From: Talinum fruticosum | Lineage: Eukaryota > Streptophyta > Magnoliopsida > Caryophyllales > Talinaceae | Assembly (NCBI GenBank): GCA_021018815.1 | Contig: JAITYX010000048.1 | Span: forward strand, 2,968,501 to 3,032,500 | Direction: 5' to 3' | DNA: 64,000 bases | Shown here: one piece after another, positions 1 through 11,830 of the stretch | Layout of the letters: every line of letters begins with the position of its first letter | Numbering within the stretch: the first letter of the stretch is position 1 | Translations under genes and position numbers: made by a program | The notes under the pieces: generated by a model | What the model saw: only the letters and a program-made list of their open reading frames with translations | What the model was told of the DNA's origin: nothing | Database searches by the model: none

Positions 1-560
1 ACAAATGTTGTTTTACTCTTGTACTCAATGTGTAAGACGTCGGAGGTAAATATGTTCTCTTCCCCTTTGGTTAGGGTGCTAATTCCTCACGTATTCCTAT
101 TTCACACATATCGAGTCATGCTTTCTCTCCGTCCCGGGTTCTCCTCGATACTTTCAGAAGAGTGCCAATGAGACTTTCACGGATGTTTTTCTTTACATGC
201 ATTACATTAAGACTATGTCTCACATGGATCTCTTTTTCCAACACTGTTTTCGGATTGACCTCTGTATGGCTTGCTAAACTCCACATCAAGATCCTTTAGT
301 GTCTCATATATTTGATGTCCTGTTAATGGAGTTGGAGAAGAATCCGTCTTGGTTTTACCATTGAAATCCTTCCTTTTCTTACGATATTGATGGGAAAAGG
401 GAAGAAACTTTCGGTATCCGAGATAGGCCATCTTTTTCCGTGCTTAAGTTGATAGGAGCAAGTACCCTCTGTACAAATGGGACATGCCTTGTGGCCTTTG
501 ACGGTGTACCTGGACAAGTTTCCGTAGGCGGGAAGTCATTGATTATGGTGAAGATCATAG
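1..560 (-). pseudogene. TNP2-like CACTA transposase fragment
   Basis: Minus-strand translations in two alternating frames give the conserved core of plant CACTA TNP2 transposases. At about 323-517 there is KACPICTEGTCSYQLKHGK, a zinc-binding-like CPIC...C...H segment. At about 213-431 follow YRKKRKDFNG and PLTGHQIYETLKDLDVEF. At about 1-180 a further block resembles the region with ESLIGTLLK and the downstream TYLPP segment. The frame changes near 430 and there are stops and an internal deletion near 200, where the conserved stretch before the SLIGTLL motif is missing. It cannot encode a working transposase. The fragment continues beyond the window start. Confidence 0.75.
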
Positions 561-589
561 CTCGCAATGTAAACTGCTCTTGACGGTAT

Positions 590-965
590 GGATTGGCCTA
601 TGTTGTATGTATACTCCTGTTTTGTCTTGTAAAACCTACCTCATTGTTAATCACAACAAGGAAATTCTGGTTCGTGTTATGTCTTTGGTCGTTAAAGCAA
701 ATTAAAAGGTGGCCTCAACATTTTATTTATATTTCATTATATTGTCTTATGAATTATGTAAACTTCAACAAAATCATGGCCTCTAATTTACGATCATATA
801 TAATACAATAAACTTGCAACCAAAAAGGAAATTAGAAATTGAGATAATTGAATAAATTAGTCCACCCCCAACATCACCTCATCAAAATACACAGATTTGA
901 TGACAAATTTATCTTTATGATCGACAAGTATTTGAGGAGATCCATATATCCAAAAAAGTTTATAA
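590..965 (+). repeat. Partial copy (right arm only) of the foldback element
   Basis: This stretch is a direct, diverged copy of the right arm of the foldback element at 1080-1830. Shared landmarks are the CGTTAAAGCAAATTAAA segment near 690, CCTCAACATTTTATT near 714, and CATCACCTCATCAAAATA near 872 followed by GACAAATTTATCTTTATGA. The matching left arm is not visible. Confidence 0.65.
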
Positions 966-999
966 ATTCTTACTTTTTATAGTGTGGTTAAATTTATCT

Positions 1000-1005
<6 letters not shown>

Positions 1006-1079
<74 letters not shown>
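1006..1079. repeat. (TA)n microsatellite
   Basis: Uninterrupted TA dinucleotide repeat of about 73 bp. It sits exactly where the outer part of the left arm of the adjacent foldback element should be. Confidence 0.98.
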
Positions 1080-1081
<2 letters not shown>

Positions 1082-1830
1082 TTTCCTTTTGCTGCCAATT
1101 TTAATGTATTATACATTATCATAAACTAGACATGATTTTTTTAAGTTTTACATAATGCATAGTACAATTAATATGAATAAAATGTTGAGGCAATCCCTTT
1201 AATTCGCTTTAACTACCTCAAGACATAACCATAACTGAAGTTCCTATAATGCTTGTTGTGTTTAACAATGAGATCGAGTTCACAAGGCGAGACATAGAGT
1301 CTATGTGTAGTGTGGGTCGATCCACGAAGAAGGGAAAATGGATAAAGGATTTATTGGAGAAAAAGGTGGTAAACATTACAAAACTAGTAATAATTCCCTA
1401 TTGTTTATCACTTTTTCTCCAATAAATCATTTATCCCTTTTCTCTGTATTCGTGGACCGACCTACGTTGTACATAGATTTTATGTCTTACCTAGTAAATC
1501 CGACCTTATTGCTAAAGTCAATAAGGGTTATGGGAACTCCGATTCTAATTATGTCTTGGGATAGTTAAAGCAAATTAAATGGATGACCTCAACATTTCAT
1601 TGATATTCATTATTGTCTTATGCATTACGTAAACTTTTAAAAAATCATGTACTTTAGTTTTCGATTATGTATAATACAACAAACTTGAAACGAAAAGGAA
1701 ACCGGAAATTTAGATGGATAAATTAATCCAACCCAACATCAACTCATCAAAATAAACAAATTTGATAATAAATTTATCTTTATGACAAGTATTTGGAGAG
1801 ATCCCTATATTCAAATACCTTTCCAATTTT
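1080..1830. mobile_element. Foldback (long inverted repeat) element, copy A
   Basis: The two halves are inverted copies around a centre near 1395. The left half has GTGGGTCGATCCACGAAG (about 1312) and TTTATTGGAGAAAAAGGTG. The right half has the complements CTTTTTCTCCAATAAA (about 1409) and TTCGTGGACCGACCTACG. Further out, TTAATTCGCTTTAACTACC on the left pairs with the ATAGTTAAAGCAAATTAAA segment on the right. No transposase is encoded; an open frame at 1338-1568 spans the centre and is incidental. The outer part of the left arm is missing and replaced by the TA repeat. A related copy lies at about 26045-26905. Confidence 0.75.
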
Positions 1831-1849
1831 TACATTTTCACCTTTATAT

Positions 1850-2130
1850 TTTCTTCCTTTTGATAATTTACACCTTAAACCACAAGTTTTTCTATTTCCC
1901 CAAATCCTAAACCATAAATATTTCTATTTCTCTAAATTCTAAACATATTTATATGCCAATTTTGATAATTGAATAAATGAGTCCACCCCAACATCACCTC
2001 ATCAAAATAAATAAATTTGGATACAAATTTATCTTTATGAGAAGTTTTTTGGGGATAACTCTATATCCAAATTATTTTTCTATTTCTCTAAAACCCTAAA
2101 CGAATTTGGATGCACTCTTTCGATTTACCA
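1850..2130. repeat. Degenerate telomere-like repeats plus foldback right-end fragment
   Basis: After copy A come degenerate units of about 30 bp containing CTAAACCATAAATATTTC (about 1880-1940), then another copy of the foldback right end at about 1955-2095 (GTCCACCCCAACATCACC, then ATAAATTTGG and CTATATCC), then CTAAAACCCTAAACG at about 2090. The same combination occurs beside the copy at 26 kb, so these repeats probably travel with the element. Confidence 0.55.
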
Positions 2131-2960
2131 TCCTTAGCTATCATTCTATTTCCCTATAATTAAATCCTAAACTCCTAAACCCATTTTATAAAATTTCAAA
2201 CATTTTACGAATTTCCAACTTAATAAACTAAACAAATGTTACCCACATTCTCAATATTCAACATTTCAACAAAGATTCAATATTTAAATAATCTCAAACA
2301 TTACCCATATTCTCAACATTCACATAATTACCGCAAATACATTCAACATTTAACTATCTAAATTTTGTAAATAACTTAAAGCGAAAAATAAGATAGGATA
2401 GAGATTCATACCGTAAGACCTACGACAATGGAGAGGGTGAGGGAGAGAGAGAGAGGCTTGACAACGAGAATGAGCGAGAGGAGATCTACACTTAAAAGAG
2501 ACGAGAGGAAACTCGTGAAAGAAAGGAAAGATTAAGCGAGCGGACATCTACAACGTCAAGGATAGCTTACCAGTTCAAGTCGATCGGTGGGGAAACAACA
2601 GTACGAGTTCTAAAAATGACGTAATAGTGGATGAGAGGAACTGTAGAGAGTGATAAGACCGAGAGTAGAGAACGGATGTAAGTGGGTGTGGAAACAACAT
2701 GTATCGGTTCTCGGGTTTTTAGATTGTATCCGGATAGAATCGTCGTCAAATGTTACCTATGATGAGGGTTCTTTCAAAGAGCCGTCGCCAAAAGGTTTCA
2801 AGCAAGACATATGACGACGGTTCTCTGCAAGAATTGTCATCATATGTATTACACAATGCCAGGTTATTTACAAAAATGCCACCGATTCAATTTTTTATGA
2901 CAGTTTGTCCTTTTAACCGTCGTAAATGGACCATAATCAAAAGTCATATTTGTAGTAGTG

Positions 2961-5245
2961 CTTCTAGGGTCTACCGTTTTCCTTTATCTCGCTTTGTTTT
3001 GTAAACCCATATCTTGGCAATGCGATGTTTGAAGTTTCTAAATTTTTTTGCCGCCGACATTGGTCTTGTGTTTAACCAAGGGGATCTCAAATTCATTAAC
3101 GATCAAGATGAATATTTTCTGAAATACAAGAACGACATGCATTAGTACATATATATTAACCATTTATAATAAGTTGCAATACTAAGTTGAGATGTAGTGC
3201 ATTTACCTTAACATCGCTCTAAGAAAATATAGTGTCATTGGCCGGAAACTATGGAGTTAGTGGGCTTCATTTTCTTTCATAATTTTGTTAAATGTTGCTT
3301 TTTATATTTTCTATTAGATTAAGGAAAAAATTTTAACAATCCAAATATGGTCTTAAAAAATTATTGTTAAATAATTTATTAATAATTTAAAACTATTAAA
3401 TTTAAATGTGATTTAAAAGAATAAAAATTAACAATTAAGATTTAAATCATGTTATACCAATGGTAAAAATTACGGAAAGTATCGTAATTACTGTGCTTGT
3501 GATTTTATAAAAATAACTATACCTGCACCGTTTTATATATCAGACCCATATTTAAATTTTTTTTGAAATTATTTTTGAAGAAAATATATTCATTGGAGTA
3601 CGAACTATTGAGAAATTCTAAAATAGATTTTAAAATTAAAAGAGTAATTTGTCAAATGTGAACGGACTAAATAGAAAATATCAAACATTTGTAAACTTCG
3701 AACAATGAAAATAAATTAAACTCTTCCGAAGATAAAAATAATAGCCTCAATTTTAATTTTAAAATTAACTAAAAAGGAAATAAATACTTTATAAAAAGAT
3801 ACTTTAAATAAAATATTATTTTATTCGACACAACATCAAGATCAGTTGCAAAAATCGTTAGATGTAGTTAATTAAATGCTTCACTAAATTTTCTATGCGT
3901 TTACACCAGTTATTTCTAGATTTTTTTTATTTTACTAGTTTATAAAATGGAGAAAATCACAATTAACAAGAAACAGCCTCAGAAAATAATAATGTCTTAA
4001 TGTTTTTCCATAATTTTTTTTAGAATAATGCATGAATTTCATTAATTGAAGGGCATACAACATGTACAATAAAGATCAAACTCAAACAAATTCATAACTA
4101 AAATAACAAAATAAATCTTTCGATGGAAGAACTAATTGAAACACTTCTTAACACTTCTCTTCCACTCAATCGTTGTTTAATCATGCAACCTTTAACGAGG
4201 ACATCAACAAATTTTATATAGCATTCCCGTCGAATATATTTATTTGTTGTAGTAGTCTGAATTTAAAGAATTGATACTCGTTGTATATTGATGTGACAAT
4301 AAATCAATAATTCATCAACATAGAACCATAATATCATGAAAAGAACCGATAGAATCGTTCCAAAAGTGAGAAATGATACCACTTATTCAAAGAAGATATG
4401 GGCAGACTCTCATAATAATAGAGATAGAATAATTATTTGTAGATAAAATACTAGGTAAAACATAAAAGAAAGAGAGATTAAGGCTTTCTAGAGAGAAGGG
4501 GAGAGAGAAGGAGGCGGCTAGGATTAAACTGTAATTATACATGTTTTTTTCCATATTTCTTTAATCATAAGAAACAATCAATTTCAATATTTTTTTTATT
4601 TTACAAAAAATTTAATACTTAGATATCCCGTACAATGCATGGGCAAAATTACTTCAGAATGTAAAAGTAAAAGTAAAAGTAAATTAATATCCATACCTAA
4701 AAATGAAACAAATGAATATTCATTAAAATCCATAAAATATTAAACGGGATACTTATAAATAAATTTTTGGATTTATTATCTAAGATAATTGTAAATAACA
4801 GAGGGGTTGATATCTTATTATCTAATATATTAAACATCTTTTAGTAATTTAAAAATCGCGTGCATACACGGGACAAATTAGTAAATAAATAAAAGAAGAG
4901 CAGCACATAAATGAATATCAACAGATTATTACCTTTTGATATCAAAAAATGATAAGTAAGTTCTTCGAATATCGTAAATAATAAATTTATATATTGAGAT
5001 GTTATAGACTTAATAATTTGCAACCTCATAGTTCAATGAAAATGATAAGTGTTAGGTGTTAAACTATAATTTTGATTTTATGATTGTAATTGCCAATCAG
5101 TCTCAACCTTTAATTAAATTTCCTATTCGATATGACTTGTGTATATTGTTTTAATCCCGAAAGTCCTCTTTTAAGCTTATTTGGATCTTTCTCAATGGAC
5201 CAATAAGCACACACAATGTCAAGTCAATCATATGTACATGTTTAG
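2961..5245. other. AT-rich intergenic DNA, no gene seen
   Basis: Very AT-rich with many stops in all frames. I see no domain, RNA gene or element border. A short A/G microsatellite-like run (AAAAGTAAAAGTAAAAGTAA) lies at about 4665-4684. Confidence 0.6.
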
Positions 5246-5331
5246 ATTCAAAACAATTATGTCTAAGGTTAATTATATCGACAAATTCATTCAAAACAAT
5301 TATGTCTAAGGTTAATTATATCGACAAATTA
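5246..5331. repeat. Perfect 43-bp tandem duplication
   Basis: Two adjacent identical 43-bp units, each beginning ATTCAAAACAATTATGTCTA and ending ATATCGACAA. They lie 57 bp beyond the stop codon of PME-A, in its presumed 3' flank. Perfect identity suggests a recent event. Confidence 0.95.
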
Positions 5332-7714
5332 TAAAAAAACTGATCTGAAAAACCTTTCTACAGCTCGATCCTGATGAAAAAAAGACATTAGTTGTACAAC
5401 CCTAGGTGGATAGGGATATTGGCCCTTTTGATCCAATCACCTTGTAAGAAAGGCATGATGGTGTATCCTTGTGCCTCTTGCCTAGTGATTTTTTTCCTAT
5501 ACCCACCCCAAGTGACCCTTTTTGAGAGGTCTGATCCTGGGCCATGGTTGTTAAACTCAGCATAGTACAATGTCTTAAGGGCAAACTCCCTTGCCAAGGC
5601 AACCACCCTTGAGGTTGAACTAGGTCCCCAATAAGTGTCTCCATGATAATGGTCCTAGAGAACTCCTTTTGTGGTCGACCTAGGTAGGTCTTGACCTTGA
5701 GCTTCTCGGGCTTGAGGCTCTCATCTGGCTGAATTCGACAGTTGTGGAAGACAAAACCGGTGTTCTCATGTCTATCAGCTCGGCCCTGAGCTGTGACTGT
5801 GTTTTGCTGGTTTTGCATGGGGTTCTTGACCACTATCATACAATTTTGAAAAATGGCAGAGGCATCACCGAAGATGAAGTCTATGGTCCCGGTGATATAG
5901 CAACTTCTATAAAATTGTCTATGTGCTTGAGCATAGAGTGCGTTTTGGTACCCATCTATTCGACAATTGAGGAAGATGGCGCGATCTGCTTGTACACGGA
6001 GGGCAACTGCTTGATGCTTCTGTGGGCCTGCTGTATTCCTGAATCCCAGACCGATGCCAATGAATCCTTCTCCCAACACAGCTACACCAGGTCAATCATA
6101 TAACTAATTAGAATCCAACAACAAATTAATTACTCTTGTTTATTCAGGTGTTCGATGTGACGACATGTTAGACTAGTCTATTTTCTACAAGTATCATATG
6201 CTTCTGGTTCAACTGAATTGTCCTTTATAAAACACGCATATAGGAGATTACAAATAATTAAAAGAGTTCATTACAAGTCATGAAGTTTGCTAGAACTCGA
6301 CCCGGTAAAACTTACCAAAGATCTGAAATCAAGACCGTACAATCTAGACGTATACCTAATCTAACACCCGAAATATGCTCACTCGATGGCCGAATGGATA
6401 TGACCTAAACTGAATTGGATCGGAAATCTTCAATAAAGTTATTTCTTTTACAAGACAAGCTCATTGGATTTTCGTTGACCCAAAGCCAACCCGATCCGAA
6501 CCCAAACCGACTTAAATAGAATAGATCCAAAATAATATTGACCCAAAATATGACTCGATCCAAGTTAACTTAGTAGCCTGTATGCAAACTAAATAACCTA
6601 TTAGCAAAGTCTACCTAGAACACTTGTAGAGGATTTTGCATGGTTGCCTATTGTATTTTGATTATAAGGAGGAGGTGGAGTCATGCATGGACAATTTTAA
6701 AAATTGTTATTGACACATTTCGTTGAGAATATCAAATTAATTTTTTTAACCTTCACATGAATATTCTTTTTATAGTGTGTGTGTATATATACATACGTCA
6801 AAAATTTTCAAAATATTTTTTCTTCTCTAAGCCATGGATTGGTGATGAATACATTGTTAAAACTATAAAAAGAAGTGAATTAAAAAATCATACCAAAAGT
6901 TGGAGTTTGAAATATGGGAACTCCATCTGCAAAATTTTTACTGCCAGTAACCATAGTTTTTTGTGATCCTTCACCATACATGGTTATGTTCACCATGTTC
7001 TTGGTCACCGTCACATACTCTTCATAAAATCCTTCTTTGAGATAGATATAGATTCTGAAATACCCCATTCAACCATGTATGAATTTTGGGAAGAATCAAA
7101 TTCAATTGAAATCATGTACAAACTAAATGTATTTAAGCATGTAATATATCATCCTCCATAATACAAGACGTTATAAATAAAGAGATAGATCCTATTGAAA
7201 ATAGGAAGAGCTAGATAATTATTTATAATAACAACAACTCTTATTGTGGGTTCCGTTTTTGTGGGGCTAGATAGATCTAAATGAAATAGTCTCATTTCTG
7301 TAAACATCTATATTTCCAGAGAGATCGATTCTAGAAATTCCACATAAATAGTAGCGATTAAATTACTAACACAAGTTAATTAGTTTAAGTAGTTGACATT
7401 TTAACATTCCCCTAAATTGAAAAATAATTAGGTTAAAATTGGAAGTATTGTATGATGATATGATCCTTTCAGTTGTTATAAAGCTATGTAATAAATGGAA
7501 AATGTGTGATGGGAGGCGCTCCATCTTAATGGACCAACTGCAACTTGACTTTAGTTAAAAAAATATTAAGGAGTCCAAAAGAAATGAATTAATGTGATTA
7601 TCAACGTATTCTTATGTGCTTAGAACGTTAAATTACCGTTTCTAGAGACAAATTACCGTGGTTAGTCTACCATTGCAAATAATATTTTAAAAAAAAAATA
7701 CGTAGTTGATATAA

Positions 7715-8085
7715 TGGTGTTGGGTAAGTAGATACTATGTTCGGTAAAATGAGCTATTTGAATAGTGGATAGTTGTTTGTGTAGCTGATACTTGTTTAGG
7801 TAATTGATAGCTGTTAGCGTATACATGTTCAACTGAGCGGTTGAATAAATAAATTTAGTGGTTGAGTTAGCTGATTATTGTAAATTGACGTAAAAGGATA
7901 TAGATGATTTGCCAAATATAAATTAATGAAAGGATATTTATGTAAAAAATATGAAACGCTACTTTTAAATGTGAAAAGCTAATATTCTTAATTTTTAAAA
8001 ACGCTAGTTAGTTAAACTTAATTTATAGCCAAGGGCTTATTATTTTCTGTGACAAACTGCTAAATATTTATTGAACTACGAATAG
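7715..8085. mobile_element. Possible MITE in intron 2 of PME-A
   Basis: The stretch contains several copies of AGCTGAT/GATAGCTG-like words (TAGCTGATACTTG, TTGATAGCTGTTAG, GAGTTAGCTGATTATTG) between GGTGTTGGGTAAG on the left and GCCAAGGGCTTATTA on the right. That composition is typical of hAT-like MITEs with the word GTGTTTGG(T/C)AAA at their ends. I could not confirm matching termini or a target duplication. Confidence 0.3.
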
Positions 8086-8159
8086 ACATCATTTAATACA
8101 ACTTGTAAAATTATAATCTAAAAACTTTGCATAAACTTACCAGCCTTTTTACCCACCAT

Positions 8160-9781
8160 ATGCATTTTCTCTCACCTACCAACTACCCCATCCCATCCTG
8201 TGAAGTCATTTTTACCGGCCATGGGAGTCGGAGATGCCCACAATTAGGTGTCATCGACTCCCCTGCCACCTTCTTCTCTCTTCTTGCCTGATTTATCTAT
8301 TCCTCTCATCTTAATACTGGAATTAGGACGGTGATTGGTAGTTTGTAAAGGCCTTCGTTTGGAGTAAGTTAACGTTGTCCGATCTCTCGGAATCAAGGAA
8401 ATGATCATCTGGAGTCTAACTCAAGTCTTTGGATTGGATTGGGAGTAGGTGTGAGAAGTACTGGAGTATCTAATGCTCGACAATGAGTTAATTGCGAGGT
8501 CCAAGATGAAGAAAGAAGGGAATTGGCCCCTTCCGCATCCAAGGGAAAATGAATCCGTGATTTGGTCAAATGATTATCCCCTCATCAAGGAGATTGTGAA
8601 AAGACAAACTCCAAAGATGTTGTCTTCAAAAGTTCAAATCCAGATTCAAAGTTGTGGGATAAGGTTCAAAATCAATTGGACGTCGAGCTTGATGTGGCAA
8701 ACATTAGTCATGAACAAGTTATATGGATGGTCATTTTAATTAGATGAATGACATGGGTGTTGATGATGAGAGTTCAATCTCATCAAACACAAAGAAACCT
8801 CAAGGAGGAGTCTCATTTATCGGTGGGAGTAAGTCTTGCTGCTAAGGATTGTATTTTTGGGAAAGGTTAGAACCAAGATGATAGCGCTAAGGAGGATATG
8901 ATCACACTCTCCGATGCATGACGACTAGGGTGATTTATCAAAATTTCATGAATGGTTAAAAAATAGGATTTTCTTGTGCATCCAAGTTCGAGATCATGAA
9001 TTTTCGGATAGCTAAAGATGGAAAAATAATTGTCCACCAAATCAACCCTATGGAAATGAGTTTGAAGTGGTGACTTTCTCCTTTGCCGATAAGGGGCAAG
9101 CTGATATGGACGAGGATTTTTATTCAACAATTACAATACAATCATCAATTTAAATAGAGAGGTCGAGAAGGAAGGAAGAGGAACTCACAAGCATGTTTAG
9201 GTTCTCAGCCCAACAACGATAGCATGTGTTCAAAGGGAAAAAGAAGATCACCAAGAAACAGGTCAAGATAAACAAAGAAGTTGGCCTCGGAAGGAGTTTG
9301 TGGCAAGAAGGAGTTTGTGGAAAGAAGCGAGTCTACAAGCAAATGAGTTTCTACCAAGTTCTACTAACCTTGTTTCTTGACGCAGCAAAAAATCATGAAA
9401 AAAAGGACACAAGTGATAGTTGTAGGAACATAACATCCATCAATATCAAAGTGATAAAGGAAGAGTCTATGGGATGAAACGAAAAGCGGGTTAACAAATA
9501 AGGGAAGATATAATAATGAGAACAGTCAAAAGAAGAATCATCATCGATAAAAGAAAAAATTGGCGGACATTTTGATGGACTTTTTTTTCTTGCATGAAGT
9601 ATGAGTCTTGTATCAATTTAAATTTTTTCCTTGCGTGAAGTATGAGTCTTGTATCGGTTTAAATATCGACAAAGAATTGTAAGAGAGGGATAGATGTATC
9701 TTCATACATACTCCTATTACCAGTCATGTCCTGGTTAGTTTGTTTGTGTTTCCGTTTCCTTTACAAAAAAAAAAAAAAAAA
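8160..9781 (+). mobile_element. Probable retroposed insert with poly(A) tail in intron 2 of PME-A
   Basis: This part of the large intron is less AT-rich than its surroundings and ends in an 18-base A run at 9764-9781, as a LINE-type or processed insertion would. Open frames at 8473-8739 (88 codons) and 9226-9477 (83 codons, Lys-rich) are on the same strand as the poly(A), but I recognise no domain in either. A 34-bp direct repeat with TTGCRTGAAGTATGAGTCTT occurs at 9590 and 9631. The 5' border and target duplication were not found. Confidence 0.35.
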
Positions 9782-11830
9782 ACCTTCACATAAGCAATTG
9801 TCTGAATTCAGGAGTGTCCCAAAATGTGAAATGCTAGTAATAAACTTCAGGAGTGTCCACTTCAAAATATTTAAGGACTTCTATAAAGAATTTGAGGAGT
9901 TTTTTGTCTACCAAAATAAAACTATTAGTTTTTGCGGCACTAGATAATTGAATGTGTGTAAGATTCCACCTAAGAGAATACCTATATATAAAAAAAGACT
10001 TTACATAAAAATAATATGAACTTTTTTTGGATGTGAGCAGTATAAACTTTAAATTTATAATGCCAACGTAACATCGGGGTTGGGACTCAGCGGAGATGCT
10101 AGAGAGATGATGTGGCACTGCCTTGCATACACCTGGACGATTGAATTACTTGTTGACCCTTATTATGTTTCAATTGTAAACAAAAGGAAAGTAAAGTTCA
10201 ATTGTACACCAAACACTCGTTATGTTATCCATCCGACGACTCCACCGAATCCTAACCCGATAATTCGAGTGTTGTTTTGTTGACATTTAATAGGGTTAAA
10301 GTTTAAACTAGTTCGTATTATTTTTGTCCAATACCCTCAAAGTTTGTATTATTTTCATCCAAAAATTCTAAAAAAATATTTAAGAATTTCATTGCAAGTG
10401 GAGGAAATTAAATGTACCTTTCCGTACGATTCTCGGGCAATCCTTTCAAACATTCATTAATAGAGGTATAATTCCCACTTCCATCTTTGGCCACTGTTAT
10501 ATTAGCAACCAAATTTTCCGTAGATTTTATCATGAGTTTTCTTCCATGGTAGCCAACAACCCACTTAGGGAAACCCTCTCCATCGATGAACTCTTCATTG
10601 ACCACCTCCGATCCACTACTTGATGCGTGGTTGGCTAGGAGTAGTCGACGATTCTTGGGCTTACCTTTATCAGCCCCTTGGTACTGTCTGGAGTATCGAT
10701 GAGATCTGTGAAGCTAGGGCAAGTGAGTTGCTAATGTATTCCTCTCGAAGAATTCACGACTTCTTTGATCTTGGTTTTGATTTCGCCCTCGGGGAAAGCA
10801 TCAATGCATGTTTCTTGGTATGAGTAGACTGCACTTAGCCATGTCTTCAAATCGGCAATTTTGGACTTGAAATTATTCATCTCATATCCTCGTATGAGAG
10901 AGAGACTCAGCCAATTCGTCGAGGGAGTCCTGGGGTTAAAGACTACTATTGTCATGAAGACTGAAAAAATCATATATGTGGAAAACATTCATGTATTTTG
11001 GGGAATCGAAAGTTCAATTTGAGGAGTGAAAAAGGTTTATTATGTACCCTACCAATGTTTGATGTTGACATGATAAATATATCGAGCATAATGTAAAACT
11101 AACATTTACACTACACACAAATCTCCTTTGAATTTGAAGTATGGATGCTGTAAAATATTCTTGCTTATATACGTAGTAATTAAGATATTAAAGGTGATAA
11201 GATTTATTCTCAAGACATCTCAATCAAAAAATCTCGATATCCTATCAACTGTCAAGTAAACAACTACACTGAAATTTAAATTGATGTTATAGGCATATGA
11301 AAAAGTTTATTATGTACTCGACTAATGTTCTTATGTTGATATGATAAATACATCGTTCATAATGTTTACCTGGAAAACCGTCTTGCAAACATTATATGCA
11401 GCCTTCTCCTCTTGCTTCTCAAACGTGAAGGTTGCGGTCTTGTTGACAGCTTTGATGACATGCTCTATAGCTGAATCAATGGCGCCCTTGATGATTTTCT
11501 TGGGCGCGATGGCAGGAGCCGAGCCTTCTACGTGAACCGCCTTCGTTACAACTTCCTTACATTTTTGCTTATAATCCGCAGGATCACACAACATTTGTAC
11601 AATCTTATTTGAGGCTTTTGCCCGTTGATCTCCTTCTTCTTTGGATTCGAAGAGTTTTCTAAATTTTTCGAATATTCTTCTTTCAAATGTAAGAAGGCGA
11701 AAACTCCTCCTCCTATGCAACCAAGGAGGATAGCACACAAGATTATGATGATGACAATCTTCTTTTTAAATTCACCTGCTCGTTCTTCCCTTCTACGTTT
11801 CGATAGCTGGCCAAACTCCTCGAAAGCCAT

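Larger units (their letters stand above)
1..2960 (-). mobile_element. CACTA (En/Spm) transposon, 5' part, running off the left edge
   Basis: Read on the minus strand, the element starts at position 2960 with the CACTA-type terminus CACTACTACAAATATGAC and runs leftward. A TNP2-type transposase relic on the same strand lies at 1-560, so terminus and coding region have the orientation expected for one element. The subterminal part (about 2560-2960) contains short motifs such as GACGGTTCT and GAGCCGTCG in both orientations, as is usual for CACTA ends. Foldback repeats at about 590-2095 lie between terminus and transposase and were probably inserted later. The other terminus would be outside the window. 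That all parts belong to a single element is inference. Confidence 0.6.
5388..11830 (-). pseudogene. PME-A: pectin methylesterase with inhibitor-like pro-region, disrupted
   Basis: Four exons, with consistent GT-AG borders and phases: 11830-11370, 10880-10418, 7054-6894, 6081-5388. Translation starts MAFEEFGQLSKRRREERAG and is followed by a hydrophobic signal anchor (IVIIIILCAILLGCIGGG). A PMEI domain follows, with the paired cysteines (MLCDPADYKQKC; AYNVC; SYQETC), then NRRLLL, the usual processing site, then the PME domain (KEGFYEEYV, QAVALR, GTIDFIFGD, FLQGDWI end). The layout and FLQGDWI end resemble pollen-type PMEs. There are four one-base indels, near 11650 (loss), 10747 (extra G), 10672 (extra G) and 5592 (loss). 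Corrected length would be about 592 codons, normal for the family. The catalytic motif reads GYQNALY instead of GYQDTLY, and LGRPWK reads LGRPQK. This points to a dead or non-catalytic gene. A sequence-error origin for some indels cannot be excluded. Confidence 0.85.

Noticed and set aside
5744..6103. 119-codon open frame on the plus strand
   Set aside because: It is antisense to the last exon of PME-A and encodes nothing recognisable.
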